Assembly (NCBI GenBank): GCA_019279435.1
Contig: JAAALK010000287.1
Span: forward strand, 14,136,162-14,200,161
Direction: 5' to 3'
DNA length: 64,000 nt
From: Zizania palustris
Lineage: Eukaryota > Streptophyta > Magnoliopsida > Poales > Poaceae
Part shown: positions 44,191-55,900 of the stretch, in pieces
How positions within the stretch are numbered: position 1 is the stretch's first letter
How the letters are laid out: every line of letters begins with the position of its first letter
Notes under the pieces: generated by a model
What the model saw: only the letters and a program-made list of their open reading frames with translations
Databases searched by the model: none
Told to the model about the DNA's origin: nothing
Made by a program: the position numbers and the translations under genes

Positions 44191-47100
44191 CTATGAGTAG
44201 TCTGTGTCTAAGCCTAAGAAAAATCGAGTGCGAGGTCCCAACCCTCGCTTGCCTCTTTTTCGGCCGGGGCCCCCTCGGCTGGACGTTGCTTCACCGAAGC
44301 CCGCTCTCCCTCGGCCGGCCCGTCCAGGCTCCGAAGCCCGCAGGCTTCGCTTCCACCTTGCAGGTCGCTCCAAGTTTGCGAAGCAGGCGGTGCCGTATCG
44401 AAGGCAGAAAAGTCTAGGGCTTCGTCGCCTACTAAGGCCGTCCGCGAAGGCAAAGACAAAGGGCTCTGAAAGGACTCCGTCTTCACAGCGGCTAGCAAAT
44501 CCTGAGCTACTTTGGAGATGGCTTTGCCGTTGGGCCCCCTCGGAAGCTTAAAACGAGGGAGACCTTCGGACCTATCTACTTCGAGGACTGCCCACAACTG
44601 TCGAAGGTCTTCGGAGTCCTCGAGCACTTCGAGGTCTACACTCGGAGGCTGAGCCTGGGCAGGTATAAAAGAACCCCCGTATTCATATTAATAAGCTGAT
44701 AGAGTTTTTACAAGCCCGCAGCTAAGTATTACAAAAGGCCTAAGGAGATCTACACCTTCGGAGGCGGAGGCGTCGAAGTCGAAGGCCGATCAGGCGCAGC
44801 AGGCGCTTTGGTTCGGCGGTGTCGAAGGGCCTTCTGGAGGTCGAGGACTGCTTCGCAGCCTTGCTCCTTCCAGGGTTCCTGCAGCCGCCGCCAGGCTCCA
44901 CGAACTTCGGCCCGAGGCGTCACCAAGTGCGGACCCCCGAAGGCCACTAGGGTCACGGAGGTTGCCGCCCGAAGGTGGTCACACCCCGCGGCATGGAGCA
45001 TATGCAACACCCCTTGGCCCGCGACGTGACCGGCCATAAGAGCGAAGCCCGTCAGCGCTTCGTCCGCTATCGAAGCCGCCATCTTCAAGAAATCAGCACG
45101 GTCCCCAATCGGGTCCTGATCGCCAAAGTCCGGAGCCCGGCACTCGGTCCCTATTTTCTCAAGGACCTCGGTCAGGCTCTGGGTGGCTTCGCCAAGATTG
45201 GCCACGACGAAGCTCTCAAGATCCTGAGCCCGTTGGCGGAGCTCCTCGTTCTCCTTCGCCTGTCGGGCCTCGGCGTCCTTCGAAGCCTGGAGCTCCGCGC
45301 GGAGCCGAGCCGTCTCCGAGGCCAAGGCTTCCTTAGCTTCCTTCGCCTCAGCATCCAAAGCCTCGGCCCGCCTCCGTTTTTCGGCTTCCTCCAAGACCTT
45401 GCGGCGAAGGGCCTCCTTCTCCTCTGCGAGACGCTCCATCCGCCTGTCGGCAGCAGTCGAAGCTGCCGCATTCAGTGCGAAGGCCTGCAGAAATTCGAGA
45501 AATCATAAGTATTAACCAAGGGGCAAAGTATAGTTCGAGGCTACAGGGACTTCGCTCACCCGCATGAGGACTTCGTTCGAGCTGGCAAAGAGATCCGTGG
45601 GGTCTAGGTGGCTAAGCTGGGCCACCAAGTCCCCCTCCTCCGCAGAAGCACAAGCCTCGCGGAAACCGTGGATCGCTGCCACCGTCACGCCCCCCCTCGG
45701 CTTGAAAGGGTGAATCACGGCCACGGTCGCCTCCGCGGGCTTCGGCGAGGCGGGGCTCAGGCCCACCACGTCCACTTCTTCTTCGCCTCGAGGGACCTCG
45801 CGGCCTCCGCTGCCTTCGTCGTTAGACGAAGTACTCTCGGACTCCGAATCGCTGCCGCTGCTGCTGGTGCTGCCGCTGCTGCTCGAAGCTTCCGTGGACT
45901 TCACCCCGGCAGGCTTCGATCCACCTTCGCCTGCCGGCTTCGCCACAATGGGCCTCGCATAATCTTCGTCCTCTGCAGGGAGACAAGTCAGAATCCGCAT
46001 ACTGAAGAGAAGCATGCAAAAAGGGTTTACCTTCGTCGGAGATTTCTTGGAAGGAAGGCGAGGCTAAGTGTGCCCTCCAGCCCCTTCGCTGTGAAGCTGG
46101 CGCATCCACCTCCGCGCCCGAAGTTGGTTCCGCCGGGGCATCCGTGGCCTCTTTGGCGGCCGGGGCGTGCGCGTCAGCCTCCGCCACCGAAGGCCTCGCC
46201 GCCAGGGGCTTCGCTGCCTTCTTGGAGGTCGGAGCAGTTGTGGGCTTCGCCGCAACCTCCCCCGAATTAGAAACTCCGGCCGCGGGGACCTCCGGCCGAG
46301 GTCCCGAAGCGTCCGATTCATCCTCGTCCCCCCTCTTCCTCTTGGCTCCGGCCGACGAGGTAGTCAGGTGGGCGAAGTCCGGCAGAGCAGGGAGCCCTCC
46401 GAGGTCAAGCGCGGTCCATACTCTGTTCCAACGCTCCCAGGACCCCACCAGTGCGAGGCGCTGGGTCTGCTCCTCGGGGGTCGGAGTCCCGACGACTCGA
46501 TCCGCCGCCGCGATGGCCTCCTCCGGGGTCCTCATTTCGAGGTCGGCTTCATGAAATGTTTGAGTTAGAAGTGAAAATTTGCGAAGTATTAAAAGCAAAT
46601 AAATTGCGAAGCCTTACAGAAGCGGTCGAAGGCCAACTCGCTAAGTTCACCTCGACCCGAAGCCTGAAAGAGCCCCTCCGGCCAGGAGCGCGCGAGGGGA
46701 ATGAGCCGGAGGGTGATGAACTCCTCCGCGAGGTCCCTCATGCTCATCTTCGCCGCCACTCTCCGGAGCAGCAAGATCCTCGAGCGAAGGACGTCTTCGC
46801 TGGTCTTCACCACCCCTTCGCGTCGGTACAAGATGTGGGCGTTAGTACTCCGAAGGGGGGAGTTCTCGCCGACGGAGGCGTAGAACCACTCCTGATCCCA
46901 CCTCGAGTACCATTTGTTGTTTACGGCCCTCGCCGGGAAGGCGTCTTGGTACTCCTTCCGGAGCTGAAAGTTGGCACTGCCGAAGGCCAGCGCCCTCTTG
47001 ACGCGGTCCATCCCCTCCCTCGGCTTCGGTTGGCAGTTGGCGTCATGGAGGGCGACGAAGACGTCCGCGCGGCCCTCGCAGCCCTCGGCCCTCATGGCCC

Positions 47101-47521
47101 ACTCAAAGACAGCTAACCTCGCCACTGCGTTGGGCGAAAGCTGAGGGAGCTCGAGGTTGTAAGCCTTGAGGACTTCGCTCAGCATCCCCACTGCAGGCAG
47201 TCCGAGGTCGGCTTCGAAGAACGCCTCGAACACCACCACCTCGTCAGCACGAGGCCTCGGCTCAGCCTCCGACTTCTCCGGGACCCGAAGTTGGATCTTC
47301 GCCGCGATCTTCCCTTCGCAGGCCCTCCGGACCGACTCCTCCGTGGAGATCGAGACCCTCATCTCCAGGGTCTGCTCGAACTTGTCGGAGGGCGTCCGAA
47401 GGTCCCTCGGCCCCAGCCGCCTAGGCGTCGTCTTCGCCGCCGCAGCCGCCGCTGCCTGCACCTGGGCGGAGCCCGAGCTCGAGCCCAAAACCAGAGGCTT
47501 CGCCACCGCCTTCTTCGGCAT
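44191..47521 (-). CDS. GYP-3 antisense gene, five exons (Transposase_28-like N-terminus, coiled coil)
   Basis: Proposed exons on the minus strand: 47521-46618, 46546-46031, 45972-45560, 45484-44756 and 44654 to about 44191-44214. All junctions are GT/AG and keep the frame: the first two introns split a codon after its first base, the last two fall between codons. The ATG at 47521 (MPKKAVAKPL) lies just below a TATA box; an in-frame ATG at 47692 is upstream of the TATA box and was not chosen. Exon 1 has an Ala-rich start and the block VVVFEAFFEADLGLPAV, LPQLSPNAVARLAVFEWAMRAEG, like PF04195. Exons 2-3 are low-complexity acidic/Ser-rich with a basic KRKR patch. Exon 4 is a coiled coil (ERLAEEKEALRRKVLEEAEK) plus a folded-looking tail. 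Exon 5 resembles GYP-2's but needs one frameshift near its end to reach the shared LGLDTDYS terminus. Molecular function is unknown; splice sites are predicted by eye. Confidence 0.75.
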
Positions 47522-47660
47522 GTTGTTGGGACTTCGCCGCGAGGGGCTAAAACTAGCGAAGGGGGCTCTGCGCGAAGCTAGGAGGAAGAGGAGAGCGAAG
47601 GCTATAAGGCAGCGAGAAGGAAGCGAATGAAGGTGTGCCGAAGCCGCACGCGGTAAGCCC

Positions 47661-47670
47661 CTATTTATAG
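47661..47670 (-). promoter_or_regulatory. TATA box of the GYP-3 antisense gene
   Basis: Minus strand CTATAAATAG, about 140 bp upstream of the ATG at 47521. Same arrangement as GYP-2 (25441-25453). Confidence 0.65.
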
Positions 47671-47949
47671 GCGCGGTAAGAATTTCAACCATCGTGGGCC
47701 GAACCCACCGTCAAGTGGGCCTCCAGCGAAGGCGAAGCAGCCCAGCGCAGGGTAACGGTAACTTTCTAGCCGTTGCGGAGCTGTTTGGGTTCCCGAGGTA
47801 TTTCTGACAAACTAGCGCAGGCATTTATTTCCTGCAGTTTTTGAGGTCACCTTCGGTCCGAGCTCCGAAGGCATGTTATATCCGAAGTTGTATTTTGCAG
47901 GTCATTTGTCCTAAGGGCGCGCGCACCCCTTCGTCCCGAAGGCCTGCAC

Positions 47950-47961
47950 GCGAGGGGCTAC
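47950..47961 (+). other. GYP-3 polypurine tract
   Basis: GCGAGGGGCTAC immediately before TGTTGGGGG; the same tract as GYP-2. Confidence 0.8.
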
Positions 47962-48486
47962 TGTTGGGGGAATATATTTCCCCTGAACAGGGGCCAAATG
48001 ACGTCAACCTCCGACAGCCTTCGGCCCAAAGCCCAGTGCTGTCGGAGCCTGTTTTCTCTCTAAGAACTGTTTCCAGGTCCAGGGTTTCCTCCGGAGCGAA
48101 GCCCTCGGGCCCCGTCGAAGCCCTCTGGAGCGAGGTCTCTCGGAGCCCTCCGGAGCGAAGCCCTCAAGATCCCCTGAAGACTGCCAGAAGCTAAGTCTCA
48201 GGCTAACTTCGAAGCCAGCCTCCGGGCCTTATTCGGAGTTAGCCTTTGAGCCCTGTTCGGAGTTAGCCTTCGAGCCCTGTTCGGAGTTAGCCTTCGAGCC
48301 CTGTTCGGAGTTAGCCTTCGGGCTCCCTTCGGAGCTCCTCAAAGCAAGCCTCCGGACCCTTTCCAGCCTGTTCGGAGCTTTGTTCGGAGCCTTGTTCGGA
48401 GCATGCTTCGAAGCCCCCCTTCGGGGTGCACTTCGAAGCCCTCTTCGCAGCCTCTGCCAGAAGGACTCCGGCCCCTACTTCGAAGC
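47962..48486 (+). repeat. GYP-3 3' LTR, first part
   Basis: 525 bp, collinear with the start of the 5' LTR, with four 24-bp units instead of three. Ends in GAAGC (48482-48486), which is also the left target duplication of GYP-4. Confidence 0.92.
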
Positions 48487-51400
48487 TATAACACCCCAAA
48501 ATTTAAAAAGGAATAAAATGAAAGAAAATATTATTTAAAACATTTTTGAATTTATTAGTAAAGGAGAAATCACAAAAGAGCCTAAATAAAACCAAACAGG
48601 GAGAAATACTCCAAATATGGACTTGAAAATTTTATGAGATAAACTAGAGATCAAGAGGTAATTTTAGGAATTTTTACAAATTTTTATCCACAGTGATTCA
48701 ACCCTTAATCAAATATTTGATTTTCTGGAATTATTTAAAATCAGAAATCAATTTTAAATCCTAAACGGGCCGAAACCCTGAAACTCCCTCCAACGGCCTT
48801 TTTGGCCCAGCCCATCACCGCCCTCTCACTGACGAGCGGGACCCGCCTGTCGGCGCTCGCCTCCCCTCTCTCCTCTCGCCCGCGCCCCGCCTGGCCCCAC
48901 GCGTCAGCCACCTTGCGCCCTCTGACCGCCCGGCCCCGCCTGTCTGCCCTTTCCTTTTCCGTTCGCTCACTGACAGGTGGAGCCCACCTGTCAGGACCTT
49001 CGTCTCCGATGGAAGGGGATCGCTCCCCTTCCTTCCCCGGCGATCTCCTTCTGTCTTCTCGCCGCCGGCCACCGGATCGCCTTGGATCCCCTCCGATCAC
49101 CTTCCCTGGTCGCCACCGCTCCCCTTCCATCTACGGCCGACGCGTTTTCGCGCTTAAGGAAGCTAGCCCGAGCCTTTGGAAGCCTCGCCGGAAAACTTAG
49201 GAAACCACCTCGGGTTTCCTCGGTAAAACCTTCCATCCTCGCCGCTGGTGACCCCTTTATAAACCCCTCTGGCCTCCACACTCCGCCCACACCCCTAAAG
49301 CCCAACCCTGTGCGATCCAGAGCGCCGCCACCCCGTTTTCGGGTTTCTCCTCTGTTTCGACTCCGGTGAGCTCTCGCCGTCGCCTCAGACCTCCTCCATC
49401 CACGTCGTCGCCACCGTCGTGACCGCCGGAGCCCGCCCGTCCTCGGCCACGACTCCGTTGGTCGAGAGGACCGCCGAATCGCCTCGCCGCCGACGAACCC
49501 GAACGGTTCCTCCGCCCCTCTTCGACGCTGGTCGCCGTCCGCTCGCCGTCACCGCCACCGCCGGTACGACCAAGTTCCCATCTCATCACTGGTTCCATTT
49601 TTGGCCTTAGCATGGTCATCCAAGCCACGCCGTCGCCGGAATCCTTCGCCGTTGGACCGCCGGAGCCGAGAACGAAGGGGGTAATCACCCCTTTAGCTCG
49701 TGCCGTGCCGGACGAGTCCCTGGCCGTCCGATCCAGATCGGAGGGCTAGGATTAAATCCCTTCGGGATCTAATCCAGGCCCTCGGATCCGGTCAAAGTGG
49801 TACCACGCGATCTCAGCCGTCGGATTTAACTTAAAAACGTGACTCCATCCTGTGCGTCCACGTATACCCCTTCGCCACGTTTTAATCTGGGCCGTTCAAA
49901 CTCATTTAAAACCCCCGCCTCGCATCTGGCCGCTGGATCCAGATCCAACGGTCCAGATCCAATCGGTCCACGCGCATAGTCACGGGTTCACGGAGAGCCT
50001 GGTTCACCGTGGACCAGGGACTGTTTTTCTGTTTAAAATAAAATCCAGAAAATTGTTTAAACTTTGAAAATTCATATCTTGCTCATTTTAACTCCAAATT
50101 TCACCATTCAAATTTTGTTAAAACCAGAATAATATTCTCTACACATTAATGCAATAAAAACAGTATGTTTCTGTTACCCAAAATATTATTACTAAATAAA
50201 TGAATAAAAATCCCTTAGGGTTAAAATTTATAATACAGAAAATAAATGGGGAAAAATCCTAAAATATTAAACTTTACTGTTTTGTACAAAACCCAGAATA
50301 TTAAAATATTACTCCACATAATAAAACCTACAAATAGGTATGTTTAATATTTGGTGAATTTTATCTGTTTATTGAATGTATTGTTTATTTTCCGTATCAA
50401 GAAGACTACGAGTTCGTCGAGGAGCAGGAGTTCTACCCCGAGGTTCCTCCATCCCCATTTGCTGATCAAGGCAAGTCATCGACCATCTCTGTGGAAACAG
50501 TTGATCATAATTGAGCCCATGTTTTAATAACTTATCGCTATAACTCATAGGTTAATATTGCATTAGTCAAATATTCAAGCCTTACACTTATATTTATTAG
50601 ATCCCCGTCCTTGTGTGCAAACCCAAGCCATGCTTATTGAGCCTTAACTCCTTGTCACTCTACTATAAATATATTAGCTAGTGCCCAATGTACCGGCACA
50701 ACTGCTATAGGTTAAAAAGAACGAGTCGTAGATAGCTGGATTCTGTATATGAATTTCCCTGTTATTCTCGTCTCTGGACTCTGTTGGAGTTGGCTAGGTT
50801 ATAAGTATGGTGGGTTCCGGGTGCAAGCTCGGGCACTGGTTTGTCGCACCCGGGGCACTATAAGGACCGGTCTGCGGGATCTGTTGCAAAGCACTTCCGT
50901 ACCAACCACAAGTCTAATGGGTAAGTCCTAACTGGAAGTATGGAATACTCCGGCTCGATGCACCATAGAGGAGGGGGCAAGGGGCTAGCCTGCGGGTGAC
51001 TTGTACCGACGAGGCTCAAGGGGGGGTATGGTGGGGCTCCGATGCGTCGGGACACCATATGAAACCCATAAGAGGGTGCTATTGAGTCGGGGAGGACTAT
51101 ATGGAAGGTTTTGGCACGAGTTCCCGTGTGATGGGTCATCTCGTTACACTTCGGTGTAGGTGATGGGTGCGTGCCTTGTGGGTACAGTGGTACATCTTTG
51201 ATCAGAGTAATCCAATCTTTTCGAAAAGCCGAGCCCACGGTCAAGGGCGGGTTGTGTGACTACTCGCAGTTAGTTTACAATTGTTTGAATGTTCGAGTTA
51301 TTCATGGCACGTAAGGACTATGGAGCGAGGTGGGGCTGACTGTACCCCTCGAGTTAGAGGATGATGATGCACACACACATGTTTACTTTTCCGTACTAAT

Positions 51401-51792
51401 TAATTTGCTCACATTTAAAGCTTTACAATTATGCTGCTTCCGCTAAATTAGCCACTATCTCCCTTGTTATTACCTTGCATTATACTTGCATTCGGTGGCT
51501 TGCTGAGTACATCTGTACTCACCCCGTTGACTTACAACCTCAGAGCCCGTCTACTACGAGGAGGATGAAGGTCTGGAGTAGCGACCCAGTCAAGGCGAGA
51601 CTGGAAGGAGGCGTTCATCTAGGACCCTTGCTTTATTAGTTTCTCTTCATCTTTATTCACTTTTGTATTAATGCGGTCTACGAACCGTGAATGATTGCCC
51701 GTATTGTACGTGGTCGCATGATGAACGTCTTGTTTTATTGATTTTCTATGGAATTTCAATAAAGTCCTGATTTATTAAATCGGGGCGCGACA
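48487..51792 (+). repeat. GYP-4 5' LTR
   Basis: 3306 bp. Begins TATAACACCCC; the 3' LTR begins TGTAACACCCC, so the terminal TG has mutated to TA here. Ends GGGGCGCGACA. A TATA-like CCTTTATAAACCCC at about 49254-49267 may be the promoter. Overlapping Arg/Pro-rich ORFs at 48741-49688 recur in the 3' LTR, have no domain and are not genes. Confidence 0.92.
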
Positions 51793-51795
51793 AGA

Positions 51796-51810
51796 TGGTA
51801 TCAGAGCCGA
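51796..51810 (+). other. GYP-4 primer-binding site
   Basis: TGGTATCAGAGCCGA, three bases after the LTR; complementary to initiator tRNA-Met. Confidence 0.9.
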
Positions 51811-51932
51811 CTTGACTGTAGGAAGCCAAACAGACCTGACCTTAGGACTTATATATATTCGCTATATTTTACAAAAGATTACTTATCCTCTCATCTTCCG
51901 AGGTTTTCACAAAAATTTTCTCTCTTTTGTAG

Positions 51933-52739
51933 ATGCCGGTCCGTACCGTGAATGGGAACCTTCGTGATGAGGCCGGATTCATTCGCGAGCTACACATGCT
52001 CGTCAGTTTCCTCGGATTCGAGCATGAGCCGATGTACCATGGAGTCTTCCCCGACGAGGAAGAAAGCTTCTGCGAGGTCACCGTCGTCGTCCAGCCCTCC
52101 CCTCAGACCGCTCACACCTACCGCGGAGGAGGACCTACCTTCCTGGTCGCCAGCCAGCGTACCGCTCTCCAGGCACTCACGGAGCTCCGGATGATCTACG
52201 ACAGCGAGCTCTACGATACGGACTTTCGCTTCGTACCTCTTTGCACTCCAGGGAGTCCCCACAGCGTCTTCGTCAGCACCCTCTCCCAGCGTCATTCCGC
52301 GATTGGACATACCATGCGCTTGTTGGAGGCCATGGATGATCTTCATTACGAGGCGCTACAGGACGCCAATGGACAGCGCGACACCATCAGTTTCTACCGA
52401 CACTCTTCCGAGGATCTGAACCGCGAGAACGGAGAGCTTCGTCGCCGCATCCAGCAAGGACACCGCTTGGCTGCCGAGGCAGAGGAGTTGCGGCGTCAAA
52501 ATGAGCTCCTTCGACAACGTGTCGCCACCAACCCACATCTTCGCTACCAGATCGAGGAGTTGAAGAAGGACATAGAGGAGATCGCACCTCTTCCGCCTCG
52601 CAGGAAGAAACCCCTTCAGACTCCCACTGTGAGGCCCAAGAGGATCTCCCGCAGCGCACCACCCGCCGGACCATCCAGCTCCTCGACCCCGACCGTCTCC
52701 CACGAGCCCGAGATCGAGCCGTCCCCCGAGCTGCCATAG
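51933..52739 (+). CDS. GYP-4 extra ORF upstream of gag (268 aa, unknown function)
   Basis: Sense-strand ORF between the primer site and gag, starting MPVRTVNGNLRDEAGF. It is uninterrupted although the adjacent gag-pol is broken. Residues about 1-130 look globular (FLGFEHEPMYHGVFPDEEES, TALQALTELRMIYDSELYD). About 145-215 is a predicted coiled coil (SEDLNRENGELRRRI, EELRRQNELLRQRV). The tail is basic then Pro/Ser-rich. No retroviral-type domain is visible. A gag start lies 173 bp downstream, so it would be translated from full-length RNA or lie in a region removed by splicing. It may be a gag-accessory or structural protein; that is speculation. Confidence 0.7.
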   Translation: MPVRTVNGNLRDEAGFIRELHMLVSFLGFEHEPMYHGVFPDEEESFCEVTVVVQPSPQTAHTYRGGGPTFLVASQRTALQALTELRMIYDSELYDTDFRFVPLCTPGSPHSVFVSTLSQRHSAIGHTMRLLEAMDDLHYEALQDANGQRDTISFYRHSSEDLNRENGELRRRIQQGHRLAAEAEELRRQNELLRQRVATNPHLRYQIEELKKDIEEIAPLPPRRKKPLQTPTVRPKRISRSAPPAGPSSSSTPTVSHEPEIEPSPELP

Positions 52740-52912
52740 ACGTAGTTTTACGATTGATTGATATTTTTATTGCTTGCTTGTATTAGCATTCATGTCAAAA
52801 CATAAGGCATGAATGAAAGAATAAATAAATGTAACCGCAAGAACGGTACCCTTTTGAAATAAAATATGATGAAGTTCACTAAAATAAATGTGTATACTTT
52901 GAAAACTCCAGG

Positions 52913-55900
52913 ATGACCAACACCCAGGGTTCAGACGCTCCTCAGAACGGAGGAGATAGTGGCAACCTGCCACAATGGGGAGCCACCGGGCAAAGGTAGG
53001 CCCTGGTTGCCAATCATCCCACCCTAGCTGAGATGATGGCTACCCAGAACCAGCTGGTTTCAGCCCTTCTGCACCAGATGCAGCAGCAGCAGCAGATGCA
53101 AGAGCAGCAGGCGCATCTTTTCCGCCTCCACCAACAGCCCGAGCTGCCCTGACCTGCCACACTAGCTCCCGCTCCCGCGTCGCAGCTCTCGGAGTTCCTC
53201 CGAGTCCGCCCACCGACCTTCTCGAGCACCACCAACCCCATGGAGGCTGGGGATTGGTTGCGAGCCATCGAGAAGAAGCTCGACCTCCTGACCTGCACCG
53301 AGCAGGAGAGGGTGGCCTTCGCCACCCACCAGCTTCATGGTCCCGCCGCCGAGTGGTGGGACAATCACCGCGAGACTCTACCCGAGGGCCACGCCCCTAC
53401 TTGGGCAGAGTTCTCGGCCGCCTTTCGTGCCGCCCACATCCCCGACGGCATCATTGCCCAAAAACAACAAGAGTTCAGAGACCTGCAGCAAGGAAGTAGG
53501 TCTGTCACAGAGTATCTACATGAGTTCAACAGGTTGGCCAGGTACGCACCTGAGGAGGTCCGTACTGATGCGGCCAGGCAAGCTAAGTTCCTTCGGGGAC
53601 TGAAGGATGAGTTTCTCTGCAACTCATCTCTGGAGACTTCACCAACTTCCAGAAGTTGGTGAACAAGGCGATCATGCAGGAGACCCAGCAGAACAAGGTC
53701 GACCTGAAGAAAAAGCGAATGATTGCCTTCAGGCAAAACCAGGGCATGGCCCAGAGACCCCGTTTTGCTCCACCTCCACCAGCACAGCAGTACCACCCCC
53801 GCCCAGTGTATCGTCCGGCGCCACCAGCCGCTAATGCCGGAGCCAGGCAACCTCATTCCGCTCCAGCCGCACCGACCGCCCCAGCTGCCCCGGCCAAGAA
53901 GCCGGAGGTTTTGAGAGACAGGCATGGCAAGCCTGTGGTGTGCTTCAACTGCCGCCAAGGGGGACACTACTCCCACCAGTGCCCTCATCCCAAGAGAGCT
54001 CAAGGCGTCACCTCCAACCCCGCCGTCCGTGCCAAAGTGAACCACGTCTCCGCCGAGGAAGCCCAGGCTGCACCAGAAATTGTCATGGGTAAGTTTATGG
54101 TTCATTCATCGCTTGCAGTGGTATTATTTGACACCGGAGCTACCCACTCCTTTATATCAACTGCTTTTGTGGAAAATAATGCCCTGGACATAAGTGAACT
54201 ACCCAGGCCAGTGTTGATAGCCACCCCAGGCAAGCAAACCCTCGCTTGTTCCTTTAGTCCAAGGGTATGGGTAGATATCCAAGGCACGATATTTTGGGCC
54301 GACCCCATTCTAATAGAATGTCAAGGTTTGGACCTCATTCTAGGGATGGATTGGCTAAATAAACACCAAGGTGTAATAGAATGTGCCCAGAGAAAAGTGA
54401 CTGTGACTAATGAAGAAGGGACTATAGTCACATTCCAGATGCCCAGCATGAAGGCCGGAAGGACAAGACTACATCAGATTACCTTGGAGGAGATACCAGT
54501 AGTCAGTGAGTACCCGGACGTATTCCCAGAGGATCTACCAGGGATGCCACCTAAGAGGGACATCGAGTTCATGATTGACTTGGTGCCCGGAACCACTCCT
54601 ATTTATAAGCGACCATACCGAATGGCCGCCAATGAATAGCTGAGATGAAGCAGCAGTTGGAGGATCTCGAGAAGAAAGGCTACATCAGACCCAGCACATC
54701 GCCATGGGGTGCTCCCGTCATATTTGTCGAGAAGAAGGAAGACAAGGCAAAGCGTATGTGTGTGGATTACCGCGCTTTGAATGAGGTAACAATCAAGAAT
54801 AAGTACCCATTGCCTCGGATCGATGATCTCTTCGATCAGCTCAAAGGAGCTACAGTATTCTCAAAGATTGACTTGCGTTCTGGGTATCATCAGTTAAGGA
54901 TCCGAGAGGAGGACATACCCAAGACTGCCTTCACTACCCGTTATGGATTATATGAGTGTACGGTTATGTCCTTTGGATTGACCAACGCCCCTGCATTCTT
55001 CATGAATATGATGAATAAGGTATTCATGGAATATTTGGACAAGTTCATCGTGGTCTTCATAGACGACATCCTCATTTATTCCAAGGACCAGAAAGAGCAC
55101 GAGACTCACCTCCGGTTAACCTTAGGAAAGTTAAGGGAACACCAACTGTATGCCAAGTACAGCAAATGCAAGTTTTGGATGACGGAAGTAAAGTTCCTTG
55201 GACACATCATCTCTGCGCAAGGAATCGCAGTAGACCCTGCCACCGTAGAAGCAGTTACGGATTGGTTGCCACCCACGAACGTATCTGAGATACGAAGTTT
55301 TCTGGGTTTGGCCGGATATTACCGAAGATTTATCGAGAATTTTTCTAAGATAGCCAAGCCAATGACCAAGTTGTTGCAGAAAGGAGAGAAGTTTGAATGG
55401 ACTCCTGAATGCGAGGAAAGTTTCCGCACTCTTAAGACCCGTTTGGTGTCTGCACCTATACTGACCCTACCGGATATCCGCAAAGACTTCCATGTCTATT
55501 GCGACGCATCTCGCCAAGGATTGGGATGTGTTCTTATGCAAGATGGAAAAGTTATCTCTTATGCCTCCCGACAGTTGAGACCTCATGAGTTGAATTATCC
55601 GACTCACGATCTGGAATTAGCCGCCGTAGTGCACGCCCTTAAGATTTGGAGGCACTATCTAGTTGGAAATCGCTGTGAGATCTTTACGGATCACAAGAGC
55701 TTGAAGTATATCTTCACACAGCCAGATCTGAACTTGAGGCAAAGATGATGGCTGGAATTGATCAAGGACTATGACTTAGGTATTCACTACCACCCCGGAA
55801 AAGCAAATGTGGTAGCTGATGCATTAAGTCGCAAGGGATATTGCACCGCCATGATGATTCAAGAACACGCACCCCTATTATGTAGGGAGATGGAAAAATT

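Noticed and set aside
47522..47692. Upstream extension of the GYP-3 antisense ORF to ATG 47692
   Set aside because: That ATG is upstream of the TATA box at 47661-47670, and the matching GYP-2 protein starts at the equivalent of 47521.
48741..49688. ORFs of 100-143 aa, repeated at 57757-58629
   Set aside because: They lie in the GYP-4 LTRs and exist twice because the LTRs are repeats. No family resemblance; GC-rich composition.
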